DNA from: Corynebacterium sp. MSK041
GTDB taxonomy: Bacteria > Actinomycetota > Actinomycetes > Mycobacteriales > Mycobacteriaceae
Direction of reading: 5' to 3'
Assembly: GCF_030232265.1 (NCBI RefSeq)
Contig: NZ_JASPJK010000001.1
Location: 248,001 to 312,000 of the forward strand
Length of the DNA stretch: 64,000 nucleotides
A program made the position numbers and the translations under genes. Of the stretch, positions 47,448 to 57,836 are shown in pieces (within the stretch, counting starts at the first letter, position 1; the number at the start of each line of letters is the position of its first letter). The notes under the pieces are model-generated. The model ran no database searches, had not been told where the DNA came from, and saw only the letters and a program-made list of their open reading frames with translations.

Positions 47448-49835
47448 CTAGTTGATCGGGGTCGGCTTAATGTTCCACACCTCAGTTGCGTAATCGCGGA
47501 TCGTGCGGTCAGAGGAGAAACGGCCAGACTCGCAGATGTTGATCCAGCACATGCGTGCCCATTGCAACGGGTCAGCGTAGTACTCCTCTGCCATGCGGTC
47601 GCGGGTCTCCTTGTAGGACTCGAAGTCGCCCAGGACGTAGTAGGGGTCCGGGGTGTTCCAGCCGCCGTCGATAAGCAGAGAATCGCGCAGGTCAGAGAAC
47701 ATGCCGGTGTGGTTGTCATCCAACGTGCCGTCGATAAACGCATCGAGCACGCGCTTGATCGCGGGGTTGTTCTCGTAGACCTCAGTCGGGTTGTAGGACC
47801 TCTTCAGCACCGGCAGTTCCTCTTCGCGAGCGCCGAAAATGTAGGCGTTGTCCTCGCCGACGGAATCAACGATCTCCACGTTCGCACCATCCATCGTGCC
47901 CAGGGTGAGCGCACCATTCATCATGAATTTCATGTTGGAGGTGCCCGACGCCTCCTTGCCGGCGGTGGAAATCTGCTCGGAGACATCCGTGGCAGGAATG
48001 ATGTGCTCAGCTGGGGAGACGTTGTAGTTCTCAATGAACACAACGCGGATGTACTGGGACGCCACCGGGTCATTGTTCACCAGATCACCGATGGTGTTGA
48101 TCAGTTTGATGATCGCCTTGGCGCGAACATAGCCCGGCGCAGCCTTCGCGCCGAAGATGAACGTGCGCTTCGGGATATTGGTCTCCCCGTCCTTGATGCG
48201 GAAGTACAGGTCAAGGATGTACATGGCATTGAGTAGCTGGCGCTTGTACTCGTGCAGGCGCTTGATCTGCGTGTCGTAGATGGAGTCCGGGTCAATCTCC
48301 ACGCCTTCATGGACGCGAACCCACTCGGCGAAGTCTTTCTTGTTCGCCGTCTTGATGTCGCTGAGTTCCTTCATCACCGCGTCGTCTTCGGCGTAGTGGC
48401 GCAGCTCTTTGAGCTTGTCCATGTTGGTGACCCACTCATCGGAACCGACGAGGCGATCAAGCAGCTCGGACAGGCGTGGGTTGCACATACGCAGCCAGCG
48501 GCGTGGGGTTACACCGTTGGTCTTGTTGTTGAACTTCTGCGGGTACAGCTCGTACCAGTAGTTCAGCGTGTCACGCTTGAGGATGTCGGTGTGGATCGCG
48601 GCGACACCGTTGATGGAGTAGGCGCAGTAGCACGCAATCCATGCCATGTGGACCTTGCCGTCATGCACCGGGGAGTAGTGGTGGATGGCATCCGGCTCCA
48701 AGCCACGGGACTCCATGTCCTCGCGGTAGCGGCGGTCAATTTCCACCACGATCTCCCAAATGCGGTGGAAGAGCTGCTGGAAGATAGACACATCCCAGGT
48801 TTCCAGGGCCTCCTGCAGCACCGTGTGGTTGGTGTAGGCGAAGGTCTTGGTGGTCACGTCCCAGGCGTCTTCCCAGGTCATCCCGTGATCGTCGAGAAGC
48901 AGACGCATGAGTTCTGGAATACCCAGCACCGGGTGGGTGTCGTTGAGCTGCACGGAGTTGAACTCGGCGAAGCCACGCAGGTCCTCACCGTGGTGCTCGA
49001 TGTAGTTATCAATCATCTCCTGCAGCGAAGCGGAGACAAAGAAGTACTGCTGGCGGACGCGTAGCACCTTGCCCTGGTAAGTGGTGTCATTCGGGTACAG
49101 CACGCGCGTGAGGTCATGTACGGCCTCGCGCTCCAGGATGGCGTCGGCGAAGCGCTGGGAATTAAAAGCATCGTAGTCGAACTCACGCATCGGGGATGCG
49201 TCCCAGAGGCGCAGCGTGCCCACGTTGTCCGTGCCGTAGCCGGTGATTGGCATGTCGTAGGGGATGGCACGGACGTGCATGTCATCGAATTTCACAATGC
49301 GCTGCTGCGTACCACGTCGAACGATGAAGGGGTAGAAGCTCTCCTTCCAGGCATCCGGATGCTCCTTCTGGAAGCCGTCGGCGATCTCCTGGCGGAATAG
49401 GCCGTAGCGGTAGAGCAGACCGTAGCCGGTGACCGGGTAGTCCTGGGTGACAGCGGAATCGAGGAAGCAGGCAGCCAGACGGCCCAAGCCACCGTTACCC
49501 AGCGCAGCATCATGCTCAGCTTCGAGAACATCGACGAAGTTCTGTCCGTTTTCTTCGGCCGCCTTGATCGCGTCGTCGACGAGACCCAGGTTGGTCAAGT
49601 TGTTCAACAGTGCGCGACCCATGAGGAACTCAGCGGAGAAGTAGGCCTGTTGGCGGGTTGCCTTGTAGGCCGTGCGGGTGGCATCCCAGTTGTCGGCGAA
49701 TTGCTCCATCGCCGCGAGGGAAAGGCCAGTCCAGAACTTCTTCGGGGTAGACGTGTCAGGAGCAGAACCGGAGACCGAGCGGACGTGGCCTCCGACAGTG
49801 TCAGTGAACCGGGGCTGGGGGGTTGGCAGATTCAT
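47448..49835 (-). CDS. glgP: Glycogen/maltodextrin phosphorylase
   Basis: A 795-residue GT35 enzyme releasing glucose-1-phosphate from glycogen ends. The PLP-binding segment EASGTSNMKFMMNGALTLGT lies near residue 630, followed by TMDGANVEI. The N-terminal region has ALGNGGLGRLAACFLDS. Length is normal for bacterial GlgP. It works with the GlgX debranching enzyme encoded 17 kb away. The ATG at 49835 is the only sensible start. Confidence 0.96.
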   Translation of the reverse strand: MNLPTPQPRFTDTVGGHVRSVSGSAPDTSTPKKFWTGLSLAAMEQFADNWDATRTAYKATRQQAYFSAEFLMGRALLNNLTNLGLVDDAIKAAEENGQNFVDVLEAEHDAALGNGGLGRLAACFLDSAVTQDYPVTGYGLLYRYGLFRQEIADGFQKEHPDAWKESFYPFIVRRGTQQRIVKFDDMHVRAIPYDMPITGYGTDNVGTLRLWDASPMREFDYDAFNSQRFADAILEREAVHDLTRVLYPNDTTYQGKVLRVRQQYFFVSASLQEMIDNYIEHHGEDLRGFAEFNSVQLNDTHPVLGIPELMRLLLDDHGMTWEDAWDVTTKTFAYTNHTVLQEALETWDVSIFQQLFHRIWEIVVEIDRRYREDMESRGLEPDAIHHYSPVHDGKVHMAWIACYCAYSINGVAAIHTDILKRDTLNYWYELYPQKFNNKTNGVTPRRWLRMCNPRLSELLDRLVGSDEWVTNMDKLKELRHYAEDDAVMKELSDIKTANKKDFAEWVRVHEGVEIDPDSIYDTQIKRLHEYKRQLLNAMYILDLYFRIKDGETNIPKRTFIFGAKAAPGYVRAKAIIKLINTIGDLVNNDPVASQYIRVVFIENYNVSPAEHIIPATDVSEQISTAGKEASGTSNMKFMMNGALTLGTMDGANVEIVDSVGEDNAYIFGAREEELPVLKRSYNPTEVYENNPAIKRVLDAFIDGTLDDNHTGMFSDLRDSLLIDGGWNTPDPYYVLGDFESYKETRDRMAEEYYADPLQWARMCWINICESGRFSSDRTIRDYATEVWNIKPTPIN
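47666..47676 (-). repeat. 11-base word GCTTATCGACG, copy 9
   Basis: Inside glgP on its coding strand, read as Leu-Ile-Asp before a Gly codon. A one-mismatch copy follows at 47729-47739. Confidence 0.8.
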
Positions 49836-49895
49836 TTCTGGAAAATACCTCTGGACATCAGATAGTTGTGTCTCTAACGCCCGCCACTGTACCCA

Positions 49896-51182
49896 CTAGT
49901 TGGTGGCAAGGTAGGTCAGCACGGCTGCCGCTGCGGCATGCGTTGCCGCGTGGACGGTTGGTTCATACTCCGGAAGGAAGGTGGGCATGTGGTTGACCGG
50001 CACATCTAGGTTGACTCGGTTCTCCGCCACGGCCTTGTCCCACACCGTGCGCGGCGTGGATCCAATAAGCCAGAAAATGTAGGGCACGCCAAAAGCAAGC
50101 GGGATGTTGGCAAAGTCTTCGGAGACCGTCGATGGTTCCGCGTCAACGGAATCTGCACCAAAGACTGCGTCGAAGGTGGTGCGTACTGTGTGGAAGGCCT
50201 CAACGTCATTGTCCAGCAGCTCACCGTGTGCGAAGTACTCAAAGTGTGGCTCTTCTTGGATGCCGGAAGCTTCACACTCAGCAATAACCACGCGCTGGAT
50301 AGCGTCGTAAACCTTGTGTTTCACATCGTCGTTGTAGAAGCGACAGTTGAGCACTAACTCTGCATGGCTGGGAATGATGTTGTTGGTTGTGCCGGCATTG
50401 AGCTGGCCAACGGAGATCACAGCGAAATCCTTCGGGTTGACCTCCCGGCCAACAATGCCTTGGAGGCGAAGCACAATATGGGCGGCGGTGTAGGTCGGAT
50501 CGATGGACGCGTGTGGCATCGATCCGTGGGCACCGCGGCCCGGAATGTGAATGCGGATGGAATCACAGGCGGCAAACTGGGGTCCCGGCTTGGATTGCAC
50601 TTGCCCGGCACGACCCGGCATGACGTGTTGGCCCAGGCAGATGTCCGGGCGGGGGATGCGCTCAACCAATCCGTCAGTGATCATTTCGCTAGCGCCCCGC
50701 CCAATTTCCTCGCCCGGTTGGAACAGTGCGACGAAGGTGCCCGCCCAGTGCTTACGGTTGTTGTCCATGATGTCGCACAGGCTCAGCAAGGCGGTGACGT
50801 GCATGTCATGGCCGCAGGCGTGCATGAGGCCGGTGACGGTGCCATCTGCACGCGTGGCAGTGTCCGTCGAGGCATAAGGTGCGCCGGTGGTCTCCGTGAC
50901 CGGCAGGCCATCAAAGTCCGCGCGGAAGAGCACCGTGGGTCCAGAACGGCCGTTGGTTTGTGGCCCGTTGTGGAACACAGCGACGATGCCGTAGATGCCG
51001 ATGGGCGCGATGATCTGGCAGTCAAAGCGCTCCAGTTCCATGAGGATTCGCGCATGAGTGTTTGCTTCCTGCATGGACAGCTCCGGGTGTGCGTGGAGCT
51101 CTTCATACAGTTCGCGCTGCCACACGGGGTCCACCGTGTAGTTCTGCAGAATGTCCTTGATGGTGTTCGGCTGAACAGTCAT
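49896..51182 (-). CDS. M20 family amidohydrolase/peptidase
   Basis: A 428-residue metal-dependent hydrolase of the aminoacylase-like M20D group. Motifs are VLFRADFDGLPV, GLMHACGHDMHVTALL and LFQPGEEIGRGASEM, with the dimerisation domain RGAHGSMPHASIDPTYTA. There is no signal peptide. Family members cleave N-acyl amino acids or related amides, and the substrate is not predictable here. It stands between glgP and the GalT-like gene on the same strand. Confidence 0.9.
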   Translation of the reverse strand: MTVQPNTIKDILQNYTVDPVWQRELYEELHAHPELSMQEANTHARILMELERFDCQIIAPIGIYGIVAVFHNGPQTNGRSGPTVLFRADFDGLPVTETTGAPYASTDTATRADGTVTGLMHACGHDMHVTALLSLCDIMDNNRKHWAGTFVALFQPGEEIGRGASEMITDGLVERIPRPDICLGQHVMPGRAGQVQSKPGPQFAACDSIRIHIPGRGAHGSMPHASIDPTYTAAHIVLRLQGIVGREVNPKDFAVISVGQLNAGTTNNIIPSHAELVLNCRFYNDDVKHKVYDAIQRVVIAECEASGIQEEPHFEYFAHGELLDNDVEAFHTVRTTFDAVFGADSVDAEPSTVSEDFANIPLAFGVPYIFWLIGSTPRTVWDKAVAENRVNLDVPVNHMPTFLPEYEPTVHAATHAAAAAVLTYLATN

Positions 51183-51235
51183 GAGCGGGGCGCCTCCTGA
51201 AAAATTGCTGGTGCGGAGCCAGTGTATTAGTGGTA

Positions 51236-52573
51236 CTAGCGGTTGAGCACTGGGTTATAACGCAAAACGTTGAGTGCAGGGGAGCACTCGGTGGCAATGC
51301 GCAGGTCGCCGGCGATTTTTCCGGCATCACGCAAACTGTAAAGAGCGCTGACCGTACGGTCGCGGATGTCATAGGGCGACAGAGTGTTCACGTACACGCG
51401 CGTGCCTCCTTCAAAGCCAGCGAGGGTGGACACACGCCACTTAATGTTGATGCGCCATGGCATGGGCATGTCCAGGTCGATGGGTTTGTGGTGCCATTCT
51501 TCGTTGCACGCCACCGCAGTTCCGGTGGCCGCGTGTGCTGCATGGATGAGGTCAGACATACCGCGGACCTCATCGTTGGTATGCAACCACGGCTCAGAGA
51601 TCTCGGACTTGGAGTAGATGCTGATGGTGGGGTAGCGGTGGCCAACGCCCGCGGCCATGATGGCGTACTCATTCTCCGCGATGATGAGGTTGTGGCGGCT
51701 GGCGTAGTTGATGCCCCACTCGTTGTACATGTTGGGGTTGGCGCGCAGTTTGGCTATTTCCATTTCGGCTTGGACCCCGTGCTCATCAATAGCCACGAGC
51801 TGCTTGTGCAAGTGCTCAAACGAAGCGCCGGCTGGGGCAAGCCAGTTCTGGAAAACGGATACGTAGGGTGCGTAGCGGTTGCGCTGGTAGAGGTCATGCA
51901 GGGAGTCGATGGTGAATGCGATGAAAGCATGGTGTTCTTCGGGGCTCATGCTCCCAGATGAGGCGAGCTGTGTGCTGTCCGTTGCGCCATCGACGTAGTG
52001 CCTGCGCGCGATGATCACATCGTGCCCGCCACCGAAGTAAGCAGGGGCATGGTCGAGCAACTCTGCTTCGCTGAAAGGCTCAGTATGGCCCGCGGCTTTC
52101 AGTCGTGTGCGCACAATGTTGAACACGTGACGGCGCCCTGCCTCGTCGGCCAGGTAGTGCTCCATGTGTTCAGCCCGGGATTCATCCATGCTGAAGCCAT
52201 AGTTTTGCGCCCAGTAGTCATAAGAGACGATCTCAAACAAGTTAGGCACGCGCCGAAATAGCGGTTCGGTGTCGTGGAGTTCATGCGGCATCAGGTCGCG
52301 TAGGATCTCCCATTTCCCATCGCGTGCGATGATGCGGGATTTCTCTGGGGGAGTGGCCAGCATGTTGTCGGAGCAGAAACTACACGCCGCCGTGAAATCC
52401 TTATCAGTCAGCTCGCGGGGCTCCTTGTGGGCAGCAGCCAAAGGCCGATTGCCACGCCCCGGCACTGTCCACACCTGCGTTCCGGAAAAGGGGTTGAGCT
52501 GTTTAATCGTCCCATCAGCCATGATGGTCAGCGGCTCGCGGGCAGCGGGGAGGGGGAACGTCGGGTGCGTCAT
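51236..52573 (-). CDS. DUF4921 family protein, GalT-like
   Basis: A 445-residue protein resembling galactose-1-phosphate uridylyltransferases of the HIT superfamily. A zinc-type CSFCSDN is present near residue 64, and ASFEHLHKQLVAIDEHG near residue 257 matches the HxHxQ catalytic motif as HLHKQ. It starts PLTIMADGTIKQLNPFSGTQ. Real GalT enzymes are shorter and have HPHxQ, so the substrate probably differs. Nucleotidyl or phosphoryl transfer is inferred only. Confidence 0.78.
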   Translation of the reverse strand: MTHPTFPLPAAREPLTIMADGTIKQLNPFSGTQVWTVPGRGNRPLAAAHKEPRELTDKDFTAACSFCSDNMLATPPEKSRIIARDGKWEILRDLMPHELHDTEPLFRRVPNLFEIVSYDYWAQNYGFSMDESRAEHMEHYLADEAGRRHVFNIVRTRLKAAGHTEPFSEAELLDHAPAYFGGGHDVIIARRHYVDGATDSTQLASSGSMSPEEHHAFIAFTIDSLHDLYQRNRYAPYVSVFQNWLAPAGASFEHLHKQLVAIDEHGVQAEMEIAKLRANPNMYNEWGINYASRHNLIIAENEYAIMAAGVGHRYPTISIYSKSEISEPWLHTNDEVRGMSDLIHAAHAATGTAVACNEEWHHKPIDLDMPMPWRINIKWRVSTLAGFEGGTRVYVNTLSPYDIRDRTVSALYSLRDAGKIAGDLRIATECSPALNVLRYNPVLNR

Positions 52574-52592
52574 AGGTTCTCAGGTTATCCGC

Positions 52593-52598
52593 TAGTCT
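52593..52598 (+). promoter_or_regulatory. Candidate -10 box of the gene at 52605
   Basis: TAGTCT lies six bases before the ATG in the short divergent gap, predicting a leaderless mRNA. Confidence 0.35.
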
Positions 52599-52604
52599 TT
52601 GCTC

Positions 52605-53000
52605 ATGCCTAGGATCCACTTCGATGTTCTCGTGCCCGACGCGTCTGCAGCGCAAGCTGTCGGTGATGCTTTCAGCCGTGCTGTAGAGATTCTTGTTCAG
52701 CACGGAAAGCTTGAAGATGGCAGCGTGCTTATCGACGAATCACCGGAGCTTTCCTCCGACACCCACGCACAGTTGCGCCGCGTGTATGAAGACGAGCGCG
52801 GGGAAGATCCTGCTGGGGCGCAGGTTACCCGCTATGTCATCACAGCTACAGGTGCGAGTTCCATGAATCAACTGGCAATGGGCCTGTCCCGTGTGCTCAC
52901 GCCGAAGGCGACGCTGCCACGTGATCCCGTGGCATTGGAACGCCAGATGGATTTTGAACTCCCCGCGGTCTACCCCTGGGTTGTGGAGGTATTGAGGTAA
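52605..53000 (+). CDS. Small conserved protein of unknown function
   Basis: A 131-residue soluble protein starting MPRIHFDVLVPDASAAQAVG. It has a mixed alpha/beta pattern, no signal peptide and no motif I know. The ATG at 52605 is preferred over a TTG two codons earlier. It is divergent from the GalT-like gene and overlaps the convergent glycerate kinase by 31 bases. Confidence 0.68.
   Translation: MPRIHFDVLVPDASAAQAVGDAFSRAVEILVQHGKLEDGSVLIDESPELSSDTHAQLRRVYEDERGEDPAGAQVTRYVITATGASSMNQLAMGLSRVLTPKATLPRDPVALERQMDFELPAVYPWVVEVLR
52727..52737 (+). repeat. 11-base word GCTTATCGACG, copy 10
   Basis: Inside the small unknown gene at 52605, read as Leu-Ile-Asp before a Glu codon. Confidence 0.8.
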
Positions 53001-54160
53001 TCCACAGCCGCCTGGGCGCCAGCGCGCACAAGCTGTGCCCGGACATCCTCGGATTCCTCCCCGATATTCACGGCGATGACGCCCTCCGGGGTATCAATGT
53101 CGAATCGCCCAGCGCACACGGCCAGCGTTGCACCGGCCTCGGCAGCCAGCTCTGTCACCACTGAGGCAACCTTGCCGTTGACGCTTTGCTCGTCGTAGCT
53201 GCCCTCGCCAGTAACCACGAAGTGGGCGTTGCTGATTTTCTCACGCAATTTGTGTGCCGTAGCGATAGTGCGTGCGCCGGACACCACGTGCACGTGGTCC
53301 GTGTTGCCGTGAAGCATCTGTGAAAGCCACGTGATCCCTACTGGTACAGCACCCGCTGCGCCATAGCCCGGCTGCTGGGAATCAACACTGGTGACCTGGC
53401 ACAGGTGCTCCAGTGCGGCGTCAACCTTCTCCACATCCTCTTCGGACGCGCCTTTCTGCGGACCAAACACACGCGCCGCGCCCTGGGGGCCGGTAGCGGG
53501 GAATTCAGTGTCGGACAAAAGCACCCAATCAACGGAACCCGCGGGGATGTTCAGATGCGCAGTATCAAAATCAGCAAGCTCCCCCAGGTTGCCGCCACCT
53601 GGCTTTAGCGGGTGCCCCTGGGCATCAATCGGGGTGGCGCCAAGTGCTACGAGGATGCCGGTGCCACCGTCGATGGTCGCCGAGCCACCCATGCCCAGCA
53701 CGATGGTGGAAGCCCCGCGGGATTGGGCATCAGCGATAAGGACACCTGTGCCGTAGGTATCGCCAGTCAGCGGGACCGGGGTGTCTTTGACGGCAGGCAG
53801 GCCGGTAGCAGCGGAGATATTGATATAAGCGGTGGCGTCGGCGGCGTTGAAGACATAGCTCGCGTCGGTGAGACGCCCAGCAGCATCCGTTGTTGGCAGC
53901 GTGATGGTTTCACCGGAAAAGAGCTCTGCGGTCCCTTCGCCACCGTCTGCCATGGGGATGTGTTCAACGTCACAGTCAATAATGATGGACTGGATTCCTT
54001 CCGCGATCCACTCCGCTGCCTGCCTCGCGTTCGCCGTTCCCTTGAAGGCGTCCGGGGCGACGATAACCCGGACAGTGTCCGCATTGGGTTGAAAATCTGC
54101 TGGTAATCCGGCGGTGTCTTCTTCCGGGGTGTGGGCGGTGGAGAAAGTGTGTCCGGTCAC
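52970..54160 (-). CDS. glxK: Glycerate kinase (GlxK family)
   Basis: A 396-residue kinase phosphorylating glycerate. Family motifs include VIVAPDAFKGTANARQAAEW, IPMADGGEGTAEL, IVLGMGGSATIDGGTGIL and VVTGEGSYDEQSVNGK. GTG at 54160 is supported by AGGAG seven bases upstream and gives about 29 extra residues before the domain. It is divergent from gdhA across a 160-base gap. Confidence 0.92.
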   Translation of the reverse strand: MTGHTFSTAHTPEEDTAGLPADFQPNADTVRVIVAPDAFKGTANARQAAEWIAEGIQSIIIDCDVEHIPMADGGEGTAELFSGETITLPTTDAAGRLTDASYVFNAADATAYINISAATGLPAVKDTPVPLTGDTYGTGVLIADAQSRGASTIVLGMGGSATIDGGTGILVALGATPIDAQGHPLKPGGGNLGELADFDTAHLNIPAGSVDWVLLSDTEFPATGPQGAARVFGPQKGASEEDVEKVDAALEHLCQVTSVDSQQPGYGAAGAVPVGITWLSQMLHGNTDHVHVVSGARTIATAHKLREKISNAHFVVTGEGSYDEQSVNGKVASVVTELAAEAGATLAVCAGRFDIDTPEGVIAVNIGEESEDVRAQLVRAGAQAAVDYLNTSTTQG

Positions 54161-54217
54161 GGTACTGCTCCTGCTTGTTGGTCCGGTTCTGAGGCCGGAT
54201 GAAAAAACTTTTTCTAA

Positions 54218-54233
54218 TTACGTAACGACGTTA
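54218..54233. promoter_or_regulatory. Overlapping palindromes in the glxK/gdhA gap
   Basis: TTACGTAA (54218-54225) and TAACG-A-CGTTA (54223-54233) overlap in the 160-base divergent region. They are a plausible regulator site for gdhA or glxK. The remainder of the gap shows an ATAGATAG stretch next to gdhA and no clear -35/-10 pair. Confidence 0.35.
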
Positions 54234-54308
54234 GCAATCGGACCGATCTCGACTCCCCATTTCGTGCCCAGTGCCACTAAAGTGACAAAACTGTCGGCTA
54301 ATAGATAG

Positions 54309-55667
<1,359 letters not shown>

Positions 55668-55707
55668 ACACCGCCCGCAGCTATCCGCTGTAGCAATCCT
55701 CTGACAC

Positions 55708-55739
55708 ACCGCCTCGGCTTGCCGGGGCGGTTGTCTTTT
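55708..55739 (+). terminator. Rho-independent terminator of gdhA
   Basis: ACCGCCTCGGC and GCCGGGGCGGT form an 11-base stem with one G-T pair around a tiny loop, followed by TGTCTTTT. Confidence 0.8.
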
Positions 55740-55745
55740 CGCAGG

Positions 55746-55751
55746 TACTGT
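55746..55751 (+). promoter_or_regulatory. Candidate -10 box of the SepIVA-like gene
   Basis: TACTGT lies eight bases before the ATG at 55760, just after the gdhA terminator, again giving a leaderless layout. Confidence 0.35.
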
Positions 55752-55759
55752 TTTGTAAT

Positions 55760-56479
55760 ATGTACCGCGTTTTTGAAGCTCTCGATGAACTAGTCAATAC
55801 AGTTGAGCAGGCTTACGGCGTCCCGATGACGTCGAACTGCATGGTCCCGCGCAACGAAGTGCTCGCGCTTCTCGACGATATTCGGAATGCCTTCCCGGTT
55901 GAGATTGATGACGCGCAGGATGTGCTGGACAAGCAGGATGAAATCCTTCGCGGTGCGGAGGATCGTGCTGACCAGATCATTGGTCAAGCTGAGGACGAGG
56001 CTCAGCGCCTCGTCAGCGATGCCCACAATGAATCCGAGTCGATGTTGAGTGATGCGCAGGAGCGCTCCACGCGCATGGTGTCTGATGCTGAGCAGGATGC
56101 TCACGCAACCGTGACCCGCGCCCGTGAGGAATCCGAGCAGATGGTGGAGCGTGCACGCCGTGAGGCTGAGCGTCTCGTTGCTGACGGTAATGAGTCGTAT
56201 GACCGCTCTGTTGCTGAAGGTCTGGAGGAGCAGAAGCGCCTCGTCTCCGAAGCTGAGGTCACCCGCCGTGCGGATGAGGAAGCGCACCGCATCGTGGAGA
56301 ACGCTCACACCGAGTCGAATCGTCTGCGCACTGAATGTGATGAGTTTGTGGACGGCAAACTGGGTGAGTTCGAAGAGGCTTTGACGTCGGTTCTGCGCAC
56401 TGTCTCCTCGGACCGTTCGGCTCTGCGCCAGGGCGCTGGCGTGTCGGGCCGACGGTATGAGAGCCCGCGCCGTCGATAA
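55760..56479 (+). CDS. DivIVA-like coiled-coil protein (SepIVA-like)
   Basis: A 239-residue protein dominated by a long Glu/Arg/Ala coiled coil (about residues 55-215) with repeated ESE, DAEQDAH and AREESEQMVERARREAER units. The N-terminus (MYRVFEALDELVNTVEQAYG) differs from classical DivIVA. The gene order before yceD, rnc, mutM and smc matches mycobacterial SepIVA (Rv2927c-like), a septation factor. A role in division or cell-wall placement is inferred from that. The C-terminal codons CGT-CGA-TAA lie in one copy of the 11-base repeat. Confidence 0.82.
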   Translation: MYRVFEALDELVNTVEQAYGVPMTSNCMVPRNEVLALLDDIRNAFPVEIDDAQDVLDKQDEILRGAEDRADQIIGQAEDEAQRLVSDAHNESESMLSDAQERSTRMVSDAEQDAHATVTRAREESEQMVERARREAERLVADGNESYDRSVAEGLEEQKRLVSEAEVTRRADEEAHRIVENAHTESNRLRTECDEFVDGKLGEFEEALTSVLRTVSSDRSALRQGAGVSGRRYESPRRR

Positions 56480-56481
56480 GC
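56471..56481 (-). repeat. 11-base word GCTTATCGACG, copy 11
   Basis: Spans the stop codon of the SepIVA-like gene; the sense strand reads Arg-Arg-stop (CGT CGA TAA). Confidence 0.8.
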
Positions 56482-56508
56482 CTTCGTGCGGGTAGGCTAA
56501 GGGCCGTT

Positions 56509-57063
56509 ATGGCTACAAATCCTTTTGTTTTCGATGTCGCGGCTGTCATGCGCGGTGATGGCCTCCCGGAAACGGTAACCAAGACTGGTCCCGCGCCTTC
56601 CCGTATTGGTCCGGAAATGATCGCAGTGCCGGAAGGCGCTGAGGTCACGGTTGAAGCGACGCTGACTCCGCTGGGCAGCGGCGTGCTCGTTGACGCGACG
56701 ATGACCGCACAATTGCAAGGCCAGTGCGTGCGCTGCCTGCGTGAACTGACTCCGACGGAGAGCATCACCATTTCTCAGGTGTACTCGGGTTCAGATGACT
56801 TCATCACCGGTGATGCGGAAGAAGATGTGGATTCCGGCTCGGGTGATGATGTGCCCACCATCGAGGAGGGCAACGTGAATCTGGAACAGGCCTTTGTTGA
56901 TGAGGCCGGCCTGACCTGGCCGTTTAACCCACAGTGTGAGCCGGCATGCCCTGATGATGCGGATGTTCCTGCTCCGGATGGCGTATCCGGTGAGAAGAAT
57001 GATCTGCTTGACCCACGGTGGGCTGGGCTGGAGAAATTTCTGAATACAGACGGGCAGAAATAG
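56509..57063 (+). CDS. YceD/DUF177 family protein
   Basis: A 184-residue protein of the YceD family, linked to large-subunit rRNA and ribosome biogenesis. The conserved QCVRCLRELTP cysteine pair and the PFNPQCEPACPDD segment near the end are present. It is normally next to rpmF (L32), which is absent here; rnc follows directly with a one-base overlap of stop and start. Confidence 0.85.
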   Translation: MATNPFVFDVAAVMRGDGLPETVTKTGPAPSRIGPEMIAVPEGAEVTVEATLTPLGSGVLVDATMTAQLQGQCVRCLRELTPTESITISQVYSGSDDFITGDAEEDVDSGSGDDVPTIEEGNVNLEQAFVDEAGLTWPFNPQCEPACPDDADVPAPDGVSGEKNDLLDPRWAGLEKFLNTDGQK

Positions 57064-57827
57064 TGCCACGCGCGAAGAAAAACAAGATTCCGGGAGACCA
57101 GGCTTGGGCCCAGGCTTTTGCGGCGGTGGATCATGCGCCGTTAGTAAACAAGCTCGGTGTGGAAGTTGAACACGACCTGTTGAAGCTCGCGTTAACGCAC
57201 CGTTCTTTTGCCAACGAGCATGGCTTTTTGCCAAACAATGAACGCCTCGAGTTCCTTGGCGATGCTGTGCTGGGTCTATCCGTGGCCACCAAGCTGTTTG
57301 AGCTGCACCCGTCGCGGCCGGAGTCAGATATTTCTAAGATGCGCTCGTCGATCGTCTCCCGTTATGGTTTGGCTGATGTGGCGCGCGAGATTGATCTGGG
57401 CGCGCATGTTCTGCTGGGCAAGGGCGAAGAGACCACGGGTGGGCGTGCGAAGGAATCGATTCTTGCTGACACGATGGAGGCCATCTTCGGCGCGGTATAC
57501 CGCCAGCATGGTTTCGAGCCTGCCCGTGACGTGATCTTGCGGTTGTTCGAGTACAAGATCAACACTGCTACTGCCACCGGCCGCCACCACGATTGGAAGA
57601 CCACGTTGCAAGAGCGCCTGGCGGAGCTGAAGGCGGAAGCAGCGCTGTATACCGCCACATCGGTTGGCCCCGAGCATGATCAAACGTTCACCGTCCATGT
57701 CTTCTCCGGCGAGACTGAGCTGGGCATGGGCACAGGGCCGAATAAAAAGTTGGCCGAACAGCAAGCAGCACGCCAAGCCATGATGTTCCTTCATGATCAC
57801 GCGGCGGCAGTTGCTGTTATTGATTAG
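57063..57827 (+). CDS. rnc: Ribonuclease III
   Basis: A 254-residue double-strand-specific endoribonuclease for rRNA and mRNA processing. The signature NERLEFLGDAVLGL is near residue 59, with a second acidic cluster in ESILADTMEAIFGAVY. A C-terminal double-stranded-RNA-binding domain follows (DWKTTLQERLAELK, KKLAEQQAARQAMMF). GTG at 57063 shares its first base with the yceD stop. Confidence 0.95.
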   Translation: MPRAKKNKIPGDQAWAQAFAAVDHAPLVNKLGVEVEHDLLKLALTHRSFANEHGFLPNNERLEFLGDAVLGLSVATKLFELHPSRPESDISKMRSSIVSRYGLADVAREIDLGAHVLLGKGEETTGGRAKESILADTMEAIFGAVYRQHGFEPARDVILRLFEYKINTATATGRHHDWKTTLQERLAELKAEAALYTATSVGPEHDQTFTVHVFSGETELGMGTGPNKKLAEQQAARQAMMFLHDHAAAVAVID

Positions 57828-57836
57828 TAGGTTCAC

